DNA of 64,000 nucleotides. Origin: Archangium gephyra. Its GTDB lineage: Bacteria; Myxococcota; Myxococcia; Myxococcales; Myxococcaceae. Position numbers and translations under genes: made by a program. The stretch is from positions 1 through 64,000 of the forward strand of contig QFQP01000010.1 in NCBI GenBank assembly GCA_003243425.1, read 5' to 3'. Shown piece by piece: positions 16,598-24,663 of this stretch (position 1 is its first letter; the number at the start of each line of letters is the position of its first letter). The notes beneath the pieces are model-generated. The model did no database searches. It saw only the letters and a list, made by a program, of their open reading frames with translations, and was not told the DNA's origin.

Positions 16598-17020
16598 ATG
16601 CATATGCGTAGAAGATTCCGGTTTCGAATGCTCGCACTCGTCTTGGCTCTAGGTTGCCAACAGCAAGCATCCTGCCCGTCCCAAGCCGGCGGCAATTGCA
16701 ACCCGAGGAACCCAGATTGTCCTGCAGACTACTACTGCGCGATTGCCGGATTCTGCACGCGCGACTGCGAACAAACCTCGGACTGCTGGGTGAAGGTCGA
16801 GTTCGGTTGTCGAAATTCGTGCTTGCCCGGACAGCGCTCCCGCGACGGGGGCGCTTGCGGCGACGGGGCCACGGAGGACGGATTCTGCGCAGAGACGAAG
16901 CATATGGCGTGTTTTGAGGGCCACTGTCAACGAATGGAATGTGTAGACGGAGGGTGCGCGAACGACGTCTACGGTCCGTCTCCTTGGGCGGGAAATCGTA
17001 GCCAAGGACCCGTCGAGTAG
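16598..17020 (+). CDS. small cysteine-rich lipoprotein
   Basis: A 140-residue protein with a basic N-terminus (MHMRRRFRFR), hydrophobic stretch and lipobox LALGC near residue 20. About 16 further Cys follow in a pattern (NPDCPADYYCAIAGFCTRDC) that resembles extracellular disulfide modules. It is divergent from the lipoprotein at 15415-16548. The gene lies in the accessory segment and its codons are less GC-biased than those of core genes. Function unknown. Confidence 0.6.
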   Translation: MHMRRRFRFRMLALVLALGCQQQASCPSQAGGNCNPRNPDCPADYYCAIAGFCTRDCEQTSDCWVKVEFGCRNSCLPGQRSRDGGACGDGATEDGFCAETKHMACFEGHCQRMECVDGGCANDVYGPSPWAGNRSQGPVE

Positions 17021-17213
17021 TGCCTCGGACGGAACGCGAGTTCTCGCTGAGGAGCGGCATCTGCCGCACTGTTCGTCAGGTCTCCGGCGACGCCGGACCT
17101 TGCGACAGCGCTGCGAGAACGCGGCGTCGATGAATGGTTGGATCAGCAGGAAATCGGCTGCGTCCCGACCGCGCCAAAAGACGGCAGCGCAGCGTCTCAG
17201 GCCGCGCGTAGGC

Positions 17214-17640
17214 CTATCGGTCTATCTCGCGAAGCATGTCCGCGCCAATGCGGCCGTTCTGATTCACGAAGCCGCCACCGTCGAAGATGAGCCCGTCCTG
17301 CGCGCCCACCTGATCCACGTACGCGATGGTGCACTGATGATCGCCCGCACGCGTCGACACCATATTCTCTGCGCGTTCCTTCGACGCCGATGCGGAAGGG
17401 AGACGACGAGAGATTGCAGATGATCTCCGCGCCTGAATACGCGCGGCGCCGCATGGGGCCATCGGCCGACCAGATGTCTTCACACACCTCGACACCGAGC
17501 ACGCCGAAGTCGAACTGAAAGAGGAAGTCACCCAACGAGGCGACTGGTCGACCGCGAGGTACTCGAGGAACAAGATGTCGTCGAGCATCGAAGCTTGAGC
17601 ATGGGCAACGACACGGCCGCCGAACGTGCCGCGCAAATCG
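17214..17640 (-). pseudogene. glutamine-dependent NAD+ synthetase remnant (amidase domain)
   Basis: Two overlapping frames together rebuild part of the nitrilase-type glutaminase domain of NadE. Frame one (17535-17365) reads GDFLFQFDFGVLGVEVCEDI, then SADGPMRRRAYSGAEIICNL and SSSPFRIGVEGTRRE. Frame two (17363-17214) continues STRAGDHQCTIAYVDQVGAQ and DGLIFDGGGFVNQNGR. The Cys in EVCED corresponds to the catalytic Cys of the amidase. A frameshift lies at about 17363, a second near 17535, and the ATP-binding synthetase domain is absent, so this is a decayed fragment and not a working enzyme. Confidence 0.8.
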
Positions 17641-18740
17641 AACGATGGGTCTCCGCGTCGAGCAACTCCGCGCGCTTGAATCGAAGCAGCGGCTGCGGTG
17701 ATTTGTGATGCCCCCTGCCCGCCTCACTCAACGTCCCCGTGCTGCGTCTACTGCTGTGCGTCAACGTCGCGACAACGGGCACGTCTCGTCGTAGCCGGTA
17801 GGCGTGACGCCGGTGAAGGGCTCCGTGCTTGAGTGGAAGTGGCGTCGCGCCGGGGTCTTGGTGACGCTGACGTACAACCCGGCGACTCTGTGAAATCGAT
17901 TTCTTCGAAGTCATCGTCGACGTGGCAGGCGCGCGATGTCGTCGAAGCGAGACATCGCGTGGCTCTATCCGCGGCAAGACACGACGTGCCTCCTCGACGA
18001 ACAAGTGCGCGCAGCCGACCAGTTGCCGGGCAGCGCGACAGGCAGGGCCTGAGGGTGATGGCGCGCTTCGAGCCCAGAAGCCAGCGATGTTGCCGCTCCC
18101 GAAGTGGCCCCTTTCCGGCAGAGACGCGCTCCGTCGAAGCGAGTCGGAGAGTGCTGATGAAGATTACAGCGCAATTACTTGGAGCGACTGGCGCGACTGA
18201 CGCTGACCGGCCACATCGGCATCGACACCATCTACCTGTATGGGGCGAACCTGCCGCTACGCCAATGACTGCCCGTTGAGCGCATCGAGTATAAGCGTCA
18301 TCGCGAATTCGCGGGGGCCTCGCGCTCATCGCCGGCCTCGAAGGACTGCAGATCGCCGATGTGCGACACTCACCGCGCGCAGCGCCCTGGCAGCGGTCGA
18401 CCGCACTGCGAAAGCCGATGGCAGCGCGCACGTGCAAGAGACTGCGACACCGATGGGGACTGATTGTCGAGGTGTGATCGCGCTGCGGAGGTTGATCAGG
18501 GCGCCGGATGGAAATCAACGCGCGAGTTGGGGCGATCATGTCACAGGATTCCGGACGACTGAGGGCGGCAGGCAGGGCGGGATGCCCACGTCCTGCTTGG
18601 GGGTAGCAGTTAATATGTCGCACGTAAGGGCCTGCGAAGCGCGCGCATAGTTCACTATTCGTGCAGTTATCAGGTAAGCTTCATGTGTCTATCGGGCCGG
18701 TTCTGTGCAGCAGTGAACAAATCAACCATGGGGAGGCATT
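17641..18740. other. decayed sequence without an intact gene
   Basis: Open frames here are short, mutually overlapping and rich in Arg/Ser. A plus-strand stretch near 17955-18050 and another near 18180-18460 look like broken coding sequence, because protein-like patches jump between frames, but I cannot name a family. The last 80 bases are the leader of the lipoprotein gene at 18741. Confidence 0.4.
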
Positions 18741-19547
18741 GTGAGAGCAATAGTCTTGCTGGCGGCGGTGGTGTGGATGACGGGTTGCGTTCGGAACGAA
18801 CAGGAAGCCCAACTCGACCAAGCACAGGAAGGGATGAACGCACTAGTTGATGCGATCATGTCGCAAGATGCTGAACGACTCAGAGCCGTCCTGTCGAAAG
18901 AGCAAATTGCTACCGTTGAGCGCCGCGCGTCTTCTCACGGAGAGACCTTCGAGACTACCGTTCTCCTTGAGTACGAAGTCCAGAGACGCGGTCTCATCCT
19001 CAACTTCGGGGAGGACTGGCTCGCAAAGAACAAGTTGGAGGTGTCCAGCGTCCAACGAATGGTCGACAATACCTACAGCGTGACAATTAGTTTCGGCGGA
19101 GACCCCGCGTACGGTAAGCCAGTGTATTTCTCAAGGGAGGGCAATGACTTCAAGTTTGCGGGCATAACGCCTGAACTCGGGAGCGCGCACTACGCCGCGA
19201 CGGGCGCGGTGTTTTGGTGGAACCACTGGAAGTTCAACAACTTCGGCAATCCTCCCCTTGGCGGCTGGGATTGGGGGGACTTCTTCTGCGCCGACAACGC
19301 AGACGAAAACAACCTTCCACTCTCGATATACTACGTGGGGAGAATCTATCGTGCAGGTGCGATGGAGCCCGTAAACTGTCACTCTTACGAATATTGGTAC
19401 GGCGCGAAGAAGACCGTAGGGAGAATCGAGGTACCATTCCCTACTGGAAGCGTCTCAATGAAGATGCACGGTTGGTGTATGTACAATGCCATTGGCTCAG
19501 ACCTAATGCTTCGCGCGGATGGCAATTGGCAGTGTACGCCCCCCTAG
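18741..19547 (+). CDS. lower-GC lipoprotein of unknown function
   Basis: A 268-residue lipoprotein starting at GTG 18741 after a clear GGGGAGG ribosome site. The signal MRAIVLLAAVVWMTGC ends in the lipobox Cys. Residues 20-125 look like an alpha-beta fold with a helical start, perhaps NTF2-like, which is a guess. The C-terminal half is aromatic-rich (FWWNHWKFNNFG) with several Cys, ending DGNWQCTPP. Base composition is visibly less GC-rich than neighbours and codon third positions are mixed, pointing to horizontal acquisition. A remnant of a paralogous tail lies at 15284-15349. Confidence 0.7.
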   Translation: MRAIVLLAAVVWMTGCVRNEQEAQLDQAQEGMNALVDAIMSQDAERLRAVLSKEQIATVERRASSHGETFETTVLLEYEVQRRGLILNFGEDWLAKNKLEVSSVQRMVDNTYSVTISFGGDPAYGKPVYFSREGNDFKFAGITPELGSAHYAATGAVFWWNHWKFNNFGNPPLGGWDWGDFFCADNADENNLPLSIYYVGRIYRAGAMEPVNCHSYEYWYGAKKTVGRIEVPFPTGSVSMKMHGWCMYNAIGSDLMLRADGNWQCTPP

Positions 19548-19767
19548 CATGCGAGCAACGTCGCGTTGGCTTGTGATCCTTCACGAGCCAACGCGCGCAA
19601 GGGCATCGAAACACCGCCGTAGTCGTGAGTCACCAGATGCCGGCCGCAGCACGCCAATCAGGGCCACGCGTTGCAGTCGTGCGAATGCCAATGTCGTGAG
19701 GCGTGAGCCAACTCGATCTCCCCCGGCGGGACAGACTAAGCCTCGTCGCACCACGCGTTCCGGAGTC

Positions 19768-20046
19768 GTCACCGAGCGCTGTCCTCTGGTGAAAGCCCAC
19801 GTGCTCACTCGCAGCGAGGGCCGATGTGAAGCGTGTGCCAAGGACGCGCCGTTTCACTCCGACGACGGTCAACCGTACCTTGAGGTGCATCACCTTGTGC
19901 CCCTCGCAGAAGAAGGACCGGACGTTGTGAGCAACGCGGTCGCGGTCTGCCCCAACTGTCATCGGTTTCTGCATCACGCCAAAGGCAGAGAGTTGGCAAC
20001 GAGTGAGCTGCTGACGCGCTTCGGTTCGTTCGTCGCGGCTCGTTGA
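19768..20046 (+). pseudogene. HNH endonuclease C-terminal fragment
   Basis: The open frame encodes a recognisable HNH nuclease core. GRCEACAKDAPF supplies the first zinc CxxC, YLEVHHLVPLAEEG the catalytic His pair, and CPNCHRFLHHA the second CxxC and final His. No ribosome site or credible start precedes it. The frame upstream overlaps the end of the 18741 gene and is not protein-like, so the N-terminal part appears lost. A short expressed product from the GTG at 19789 is possible but unsupported. Confidence 0.6.
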
Positions 20047-20499
20047 GAACCGCGTCAGGCAGTGCACGATCTGCCGCACGTCGCCGATGTTTCGATTCTC
20101 GATCGCAAACGGCAGTGAGGTGGGCCACGCCCCGTTCTTCTCGGCATCGGCCCAGATGAGCTGCAACACCCGAAGGTGATTGCTCGCCGGGTAGCGTCCA
20201 ACAGGCACACGCTCCGGTCCTTCCTCCGCCCGAAAAACGTCTTCGAGCGTTTCCACGTGCTCGTGCCTCAACGAATCGAGGGAAGGTCGCAGGTAGACAT
20301 CTGCTGCGTCAGGTCCCGTTGAGCCCCCGTACTGCAAGGGCGACGCAGCGCATTCCTTGAGCAGTCGCAGCACGAGAAACGAGTCCTGGGAGCCTGGCCA
20401 AAGACTGGCGATATCGGAAAGCGTGATGCGAAGGGCTGGATCTTCCTGCTCGCCCGCCCACGCGTGATGTTGGATGTACCGCTGTGCAGCAACTCGCAT
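20047..20499 (-). pseudogene. truncated gene of unknown function beside an IS21 end
   Basis: The translation from about 20499 downward is protein-like, for example SDIASLWPGSQDSFLVLRLL and ASNHLRVLQLIWADAEKNGA, but beyond about 20046 it becomes the antisense of the HNH fragment. Its upstream side abuts the IS21-like terminus at about 20509, so the insertion probably removed its true start. No family recognised. Confidence 0.45.
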
Positions 20500-20508
20500 G
20501 AGCGCAGG

Positions 20509-20719
20509 TGTTGAGCGACAGCAAAACTGACCCCTCGCGACACTAAAACTGACCCCCATCGGGCCTTCAGAAGGAGGCACGGATGGACAGGAAAGAAGAG
20601 ACACCCCGCGAAGCGGAGGTGTCGATGATCGAGCAGGACGTGGTGCGGAAGATGCGCGTGCTGGCGGAATCCGGCTGGGCGAAGAGCATCGCGAAGGAGC
20701 TGGGCCTCGCGAGGAACAC
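20509..20719 (+). mobile_element. left end of an IS21-family element, truncated
   Basis: The stretch begins tgttgagcgacagc and contains two copies of aaaactgacccc (20522-20560 region), the repeated subterminal motif typical of IS21-family ends. A ribosome site (aaggagg, 20571-20577) and the start of an istA-like gene at 20583 follow. At 20719/20720 the element is cut and joined to the duplicated end of the 13502 lipoprotein gene. The right end and istB are not in the window. Confidence 0.7.
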
Positions 20720-20780
20720 GGTGATGCGGGCGCGGCGTGCACGACGGATCAATCGTGCGCGCCGGGGTTGTCGTGCGTGA
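20583..20780 (+). pseudogene. istA-like transposase N-terminus fused to duplicated lipoprotein DNA
   Basis: Residues 1-45 include EQDVVRKMRVLAESGWAKSI and KELGLARNTV, the N-terminal helix-turn-helix of IS21 IstA transposases. From codon 46 onward the frame runs through duplicated DNA from the Cys-rich lipoprotein gene, read in another frame, and stops after 65 residues. The DDE domain is missing, so it cannot transpose. A truncated DNA-binding peptide could in principle be made from the good ribosome site. Confidence 0.7.
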
Positions 20781-20847
20781 TGCGCGGGCTGAACGCGAAT
20801 GTGTGCGCGGTGGTCGACGTTGGGCTGTCGCGACACGACGCCGTGAG
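20720..20847 (+). repeat. duplicated 3' end of the Cys-rich lipoprotein gene, copy B
   Basis: It matches 14483-14621 almost perfectly, lacking 11 bases (ggtggcacgac) lost between short direct gac repeats. It has no upstream part of the lipoprotein gene, so it is a displaced fragment. Confidence 0.9.
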
Positions 20848-20992
20848 GGTCTGTCGCGATTCCATTTCCGTGCTGGGTGACACCGACCTGAGACAATCGA
20901 AGCGGGTTCAGGACGGCTGATTTCGGGCATCGAGCTCGCGCCACTGCCAAGCCGTTGGCGCGGTGCCCCACGCTGTGACACGTTGCCCAACC

Positions 20993-22435
20993 ATGAACCG
21001 ATCGGCGTGGTGGGCGTTGGTGGTGTTCGTGGTGGTGGCGTGCGGGCGTGGGTTCGAGCCGGTCGACGAGCCGTTCAGCAGCTTCGATGGAGGCACCAGC
21101 TCCGGCGGTGGCGCCCGCTGCGTTCCCGGACGCGTCGAGGCCTGCCCGTGTCTGGGCTCGACACAACCAGGTGTGCAGACCTGTCTGGCGAGCAATGTGT
21201 TCGGCGCGTGCCAGTGTCCGAACGCCACGGGTGGTGGCGGCGGTTCGACGGGCGGCGGTTTCGGCTCGACCGGTGGTGGTTTCGGCTCAACCGGCGGTGG
21301 CTTCGGCTCGACCGGCGGCGGCTTCGGTTCGACGGGCGGCGGCTTCGGTTCGACCGGTGGTGGTTTCGGCTCGACGGGCGGCGGCTTCGGCTCGACCGGC
21401 GGCGGCGCGGGCGGTGGCTTCGTGGCGCCGGTCGATGGTGGCGTGATCATCACCTCCGGCACCGACACGCTGGTCGACTTCTTCCCCGCGTCGACGGGCG
21501 TCATCGTGGTGCGAAGCACGGCGATCCAGCTGCTCGCCCCCAACGGTCAGCAACTGGCGCAGGTGACGAGCGTGCGTGAAATCACCGCGGCGGCCTTCGA
21601 CGGCACGCTGCTGGGCGTCGCCGATCGTGCCATCCTCACCGTTTACGACGCGAACCTGAACGCGCTGCGCTCGGTGAACCTCATCGAGTCGTGTGCGTCG
21701 GCAGTCATCGTCAGCGGCGCGCGCTTCGTATGCGGTCCGTCGAACGACTGGGACCGCATCTTCTCCGTGTTCAACCTCAACACCGCCACGCTGATGCGCC
21801 GCGGGCCCGAGAAGTACACGTACAACGGCATTCCCATGCGGCTGGTGCCGGGCACCGACGACTTCGTCACGGTCACCACGAACTCGAGCCCGTCGGACTT
21901 CCATCTCTACCGCACGTTGACCGGCACGGTGGCCGACGGCGGCGTGATGTTCATGGGTGAGTCGCCGTACCACGGCGCCTTCGCGGTCACGACGTCGTAT
22001 GCCTTCGACCAGACGCCTCCGGAGCACCTCATCACCAGTGAGGGCCTGATGTTGCGCATCTACCTGGCGAACTGCAGACCGAACAGTGGCTACGCGGGCT
22101 CGTGCTTCGAGCGAAACGGCGAGCTCGGCACGCTGCCCAACAACCAGTCGTACCTGTCGATGACCGAGGGCCCGAACGGCACCGTGTACGGCATCGTCGA
22201 CCAGGGCAGCTCGAACTCGTATTTCGACCCCAGGTGCCAGAACGGCTGCGCCGCGCAGCGCGTCGACGTGGCGGCCCGCGTGGTGCGCGGCCAGACCAAC
22301 TTCACGGCGAGGGTCGAGCGCGTCATCGGGCTGCGCTACGACCCGTGGCGCTCGCAGCTGCTCTTCGGTTACGCCGAGCCAGGGGCGTCGTACGGACAGA
22401 CCAGCGGGTACCGGTTGATCAGCCTCGCGCCGTGA
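20993..22435 (+). CDS. lipoprotein with Gly-rich heptad spacer and propeller-like domain
   Basis: A 480-residue lipoprotein (MNRSAWWALVVFVVVAC). A Cys cluster (CVPGRVEACPCLGSTQPGVQ) is followed by eight GSTGGG(F/A) heptads, then about 320 residues of repeated beta-strand sequence such as GTLLGVADRAILTVYDANLN that resembles a beta-propeller. No enzymatic motif is seen. I chose the ATG at 20993 since it starts the signal; the upstream in-frame GTG/ATG region to 20963 adds only non-signal residues. It is the first intact gene after the rearranged segment. Function unknown; a surface binding protein is plausible. Confidence 0.7.
   Translation: MNRSAWWALVVFVVVACGRGFEPVDEPFSSFDGGTSSGGGARCVPGRVEACPCLGSTQPGVQTCLASNVFGACQCPNATGGGGGSTGGGFGSTGGGFGSTGGGFGSTGGGFGSTGGGFGSTGGGFGSTGGGFGSTGGGAGGGFVAPVDGGVIITSGTDTLVDFFPASTGVIVVRSTAIQLLAPNGQQLAQVTSVREITAAAFDGTLLGVADRAILTVYDANLNALRSVNLIESCASAVIVSGARFVCGPSNDWDRIFSVFNLNTATLMRRGPEKYTYNGIPMRLVPGTDDFVTVTTNSSPSDFHLYRTLTGTVADGGVMFMGESPYHGAFAVTTSYAFDQTPPEHLITSEGLMLRIYLANCRPNSGYAGSCFERNGELGTLPNNQSYLSMTEGPNGTVYGIVDQGSSNSYFDPRCQNGCAAQRVDVAARVVRGQTNFTARVERVIGLRYDPWRSQLLFGYAEPGASYGQTSGYRLISLAP
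21242..21409 (+). repeat. tandem 21-base coding repeat, eight copies
   Basis: Eight 21-base units encode GSTGGGF (the last ends in Ala). Units differ only at synonymous positions, mainly third-base c/t/g changes, so they arose by slippage or unequal exchange and have since drifted. Confidence 0.9.
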
Positions 22436-22512
22436 CCCGCTTCGGCGACGCGTACACGTGAGCTCGCGTGACCGCGCGCCTCGAATGAGGCGAGCAGGTA
22501 TGTTGCCGGCAC

Positions 22513-23235
22513 ATGCCCCGAACGCTGCTTGCGCTGGCGCTGTGTCCGTTGGTCTCGTGCAGCGACGGCGCGTTGCCGTTGTCGGAATGGGAAGGCGGCG
22601 GCATCGACTGCATCGCCTTCGAAGAACCGGAAGGCGTCGTGCCGCGGCTGGCCTGTCAGTTGTTGCTGCCCGACGAACCGACCGTCGACGACACGCGTGA
22701 GGGTTCGCTGTGCTTCTTCGCCGACGCGCTCACCGTCAGCGCGTCGCGGGGCGCGGTGACGTCGTCGCCCGGCGGCAAGGCCACGCGCACCACGACCACC
22801 ATTCCCACGGCGCCCGTCGAGGTGCCCTTCTGCGCGAAGCCGTCGTTCGAGGTCACCGAGCTCGACACCGAAGTGACGCTGTCGGACGGGAAGACGAGCG
22901 CCACCATCGTCATCGCGCGGGCGCCGAGCGTTCCGCTCAAAGCCGACAAGACCACCGCGTCCGTCGCGCTCCAGGAGACCATCGAGCTGCGCCGCGTCGA
23001 CGACGGCGCGTTCGTGGTGCCGATCCTCAAGGACAGTACGTGGCAATTCGGCGGCGGCGCCGAGGTGTCTGACACGGTGGTCCCCATCATCCCCACCAGC
23101 GACGCGCCGCGCGGCTTGCAGACGGTTCGATTACAGCACCGGCTCTCGCTGCCGGCGCCCGAGAGCTCGTTCTTCATGCGCAAGAACGTCGAATGGTGGG
23201 TGGTGTCGAAGCTCGACGTGACCGTGCTGCCGTAG
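22513..23235 (+). CDS. lipoprotein of unknown function
   Basis: A 240-residue lipoprotein (signal MPRTLLALALCPLVSC). The remainder is beta-rich with alternating hydrophobic residues and a few Cys (SLCFFADALTVSAS). No repeats or catalytic motif and no family recognised. It lies 77 bases after the propeller-like lipoprotein in the same direction and converges with the Cys-rich protein at 23264-24607. Confidence 0.6.
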   Translation: MPRTLLALALCPLVSCSDGALPLSEWEGGGIDCIAFEEPEGVVPRLACQLLLPDEPTVDDTREGSLCFFADALTVSASRGAVTSSPGGKATRTTTTIPTAPVEVPFCAKPSFEVTELDTEVTLSDGKTSATIVIARAPSVPLKADKTTASVALQETIELRRVDDGAFVVPILKDSTWQFGGGAEVSDTVVPIIPTSDAPRGLQTVRLQHRLSLPAPESSFFMRKNVEWWVVSKLDVTVLP

Positions 23236-23263
23236 GGAGCCGCTTACGGCCCGCCCCCCTTCG

Positions 23264-24607
23264 TCACGGCGCGCAGTAGCCGTTCGACAGGCACGCCCGG
23301 TTGCCGCACACCGAGCTCGGCGCGTTGTTGCAGTTGGGCGTGCAGTGCGCCGACTGCGGCACCACGCCACCGTCGCTGAACCTGTCGTTGATGCACACGT
23401 AGCCCGCGCGGCAGTTGCTCTGACCCGAGCCGGGGCCCGTGCACGACGCGTAGCAGAACAGGTCATCGCAATAGTCGCTCGACGACGGGCACTGCGCCTG
23501 CACGAAGACCGACACGCACGTCGGCGCGCAGTAGCCGCCCACCCAGCCCGACACGCCACCGTCCGACAGCGTGGGGCTGCGGCAGGTCTTCAGGCCCAGC
23601 GTGTTCTCACCGGCGCACTGGCTCGCGGCGGTGCACGGCTCGCCCGACGAAAGCCCGCCGGTCGACGTCGTGCAGCTGCCCTGGCTGCAGCTCGCGCCAC
23701 TGCCGCACATGGTGCACGCGGCACCGCCGGCGCCGCACGCGCTGGCGCTGATGCCCAACTGGCAGGTGTTGTTCACGCAGCAGCCGCTGCAGTTGGCGGG
23801 GCCGCACTGCGTGGGCGACGTGCACTGACCCGAGACGCAGTTCTGCGTTCCGCAATTGAGGCACGTGTTGCCGTTCGTGCCGCACGACGCTTGCGTGTTG
23901 CCCGACTGGCACACGCCGTTGCTGCAGCAACCTCCGGGGCACGTCGTCGCGTTGCACGGCGGAGGCGTGACGCACTGACCATTGGTGCACGTCAGGCCCT
24001 GACCACAGCCGATGCACGCGTTGCCATTCAAGCCGCAGAACATCGACGAGTTGCCGAGCTGGCAGACGTTGTTCGCGCAGCAGCCCGCGCAGTTGGTGGC
24101 GTTGCACGAACCGCCGCTGCCGCCGCCCGTCGCACTGCCGCCGCCCGTCGCACTGCCGCCGCCCGTCGCACTGCCGCCGCCCGTCGCAGCGCCGCCGCCC
24201 GTCGCACTGCCACCACCGGTCGCAGCGCCACCGCCCGTCGCAGCGCCACCACCGGTCGCACTGCCGCCACCGGTCGCAGCGCCACCACCCGTCGCGGCGC
24301 CGCCACCGGTCGCAGCGCCACCGCCGGTCGCACTGCCGCCACCGGTCGCAGCGCCACCACCCGTCGCGCCCGCGCCGCCGCCGGAACCACCGAGCTGGCA
24401 GACGCCGAACGAGCACCGCTCGAAACCACCGCACGCGCGGCACGACGCGCCGAACGTTCCACACGCGTCCTGCGCGAGGCCGGTCACGCACGTACCGCTG
24501 GCATCGCAGCACCCGGCGCACGTCTGCTGCGAGCACGCCGGCTTCGGCGCAGAACAACCGGCCAGGGCGAAGAACGTCAGAGCAAAGGTGAGGGAAGCGA
24601 CGCGCAT
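23264..24607 (-). CDS. Cys-rich repeat lipoprotein with (ATGGGx)n spacer
   Basis: A 447-residue lipoprotein (MRVASLTFALTFFALAGC). One Cys module (about residues 25-70, CAGCCDASGTCVTG) is followed by a spacer of about 14 ATGGG(A/S) hexapeptides. Three further modules of the same type follow, for example NCAGCCANNVCQLGN with CIGC and CTNGQC, and CPGGCCSNGVCQSGN. A C-terminal Cys-rich domain completes it. Each module has about eight Cys, so four copies of a disulfide-stabilised unit flank a flexible arm. This suggests an extracellular binding or matrix protein. Function unknown. Confidence 0.75.
   Translation of the reverse strand: MRVASLTFALTFFALAGCSAPKPACSQQTCAGCCDASGTCVTGLAQDACGTFGASCRACGGFERCSFGVCQLGGSGGGAGATGGGAATGGGSATGGGAATGGGAATGGGAATGGGSATGGGAATGGGAATGGGSATGGGAATGGGSATGGGSATGGGSATGGGSGGSCNATNCAGCCANNVCQLGNSSMFCGLNGNACIGCGQGLTCTNGQCVTPPPCNATTCPGGCCSNGVCQSGNTQASCGTNGNTCLNCGTQNCVSGQCTSPTQCGPANCSGCCVNNTCQLGISASACGAGGAACTMCGSGASCSQGSCTTSTGGLSSGEPCTAASQCAGENTLGLKTCRSPTLSDGGVSGWVGGYCAPTCVSVFVQAQCPSSSDYCDDLFCYASCTGPGSGQSNCRAGYVCINDRFSDGGVVPQSAHCTPNCNNAPSSVCGNRACLSNGYCAP
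24118..24369 (-). repeat. tandem 18-base coding repeat, about 14 copies
   Basis: About fourteen 18-base units encode ATGGGA or ATGGGS in the spacer of the Cys-rich lipoprotein. Long blocks are identical at nucleotide level, so the copy number is probably variable between strains. Confidence 0.85.
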
Positions 24608-24663
24608 GGCGCGCGCTCTAGCTCAAAGTGCGCGGCGAGAAAGCGCCGACGGTATTCCCATCT

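Noticed and set aside
19630..20742. Single 370-codon minus-strand gene spanning the HNH and IS21 region
   Set aside because: Only the middle part (about 20047-20499) is protein-like; the ends are antisense to the HNH fragment and to the IS21 end, so it is a fusion of shadows.
24118..24369. CRISPR-like regular repeat array
   Set aside because: Units are 18 bases with no spacers and stay in frame as ATGGGx codons of a lipoprotein.
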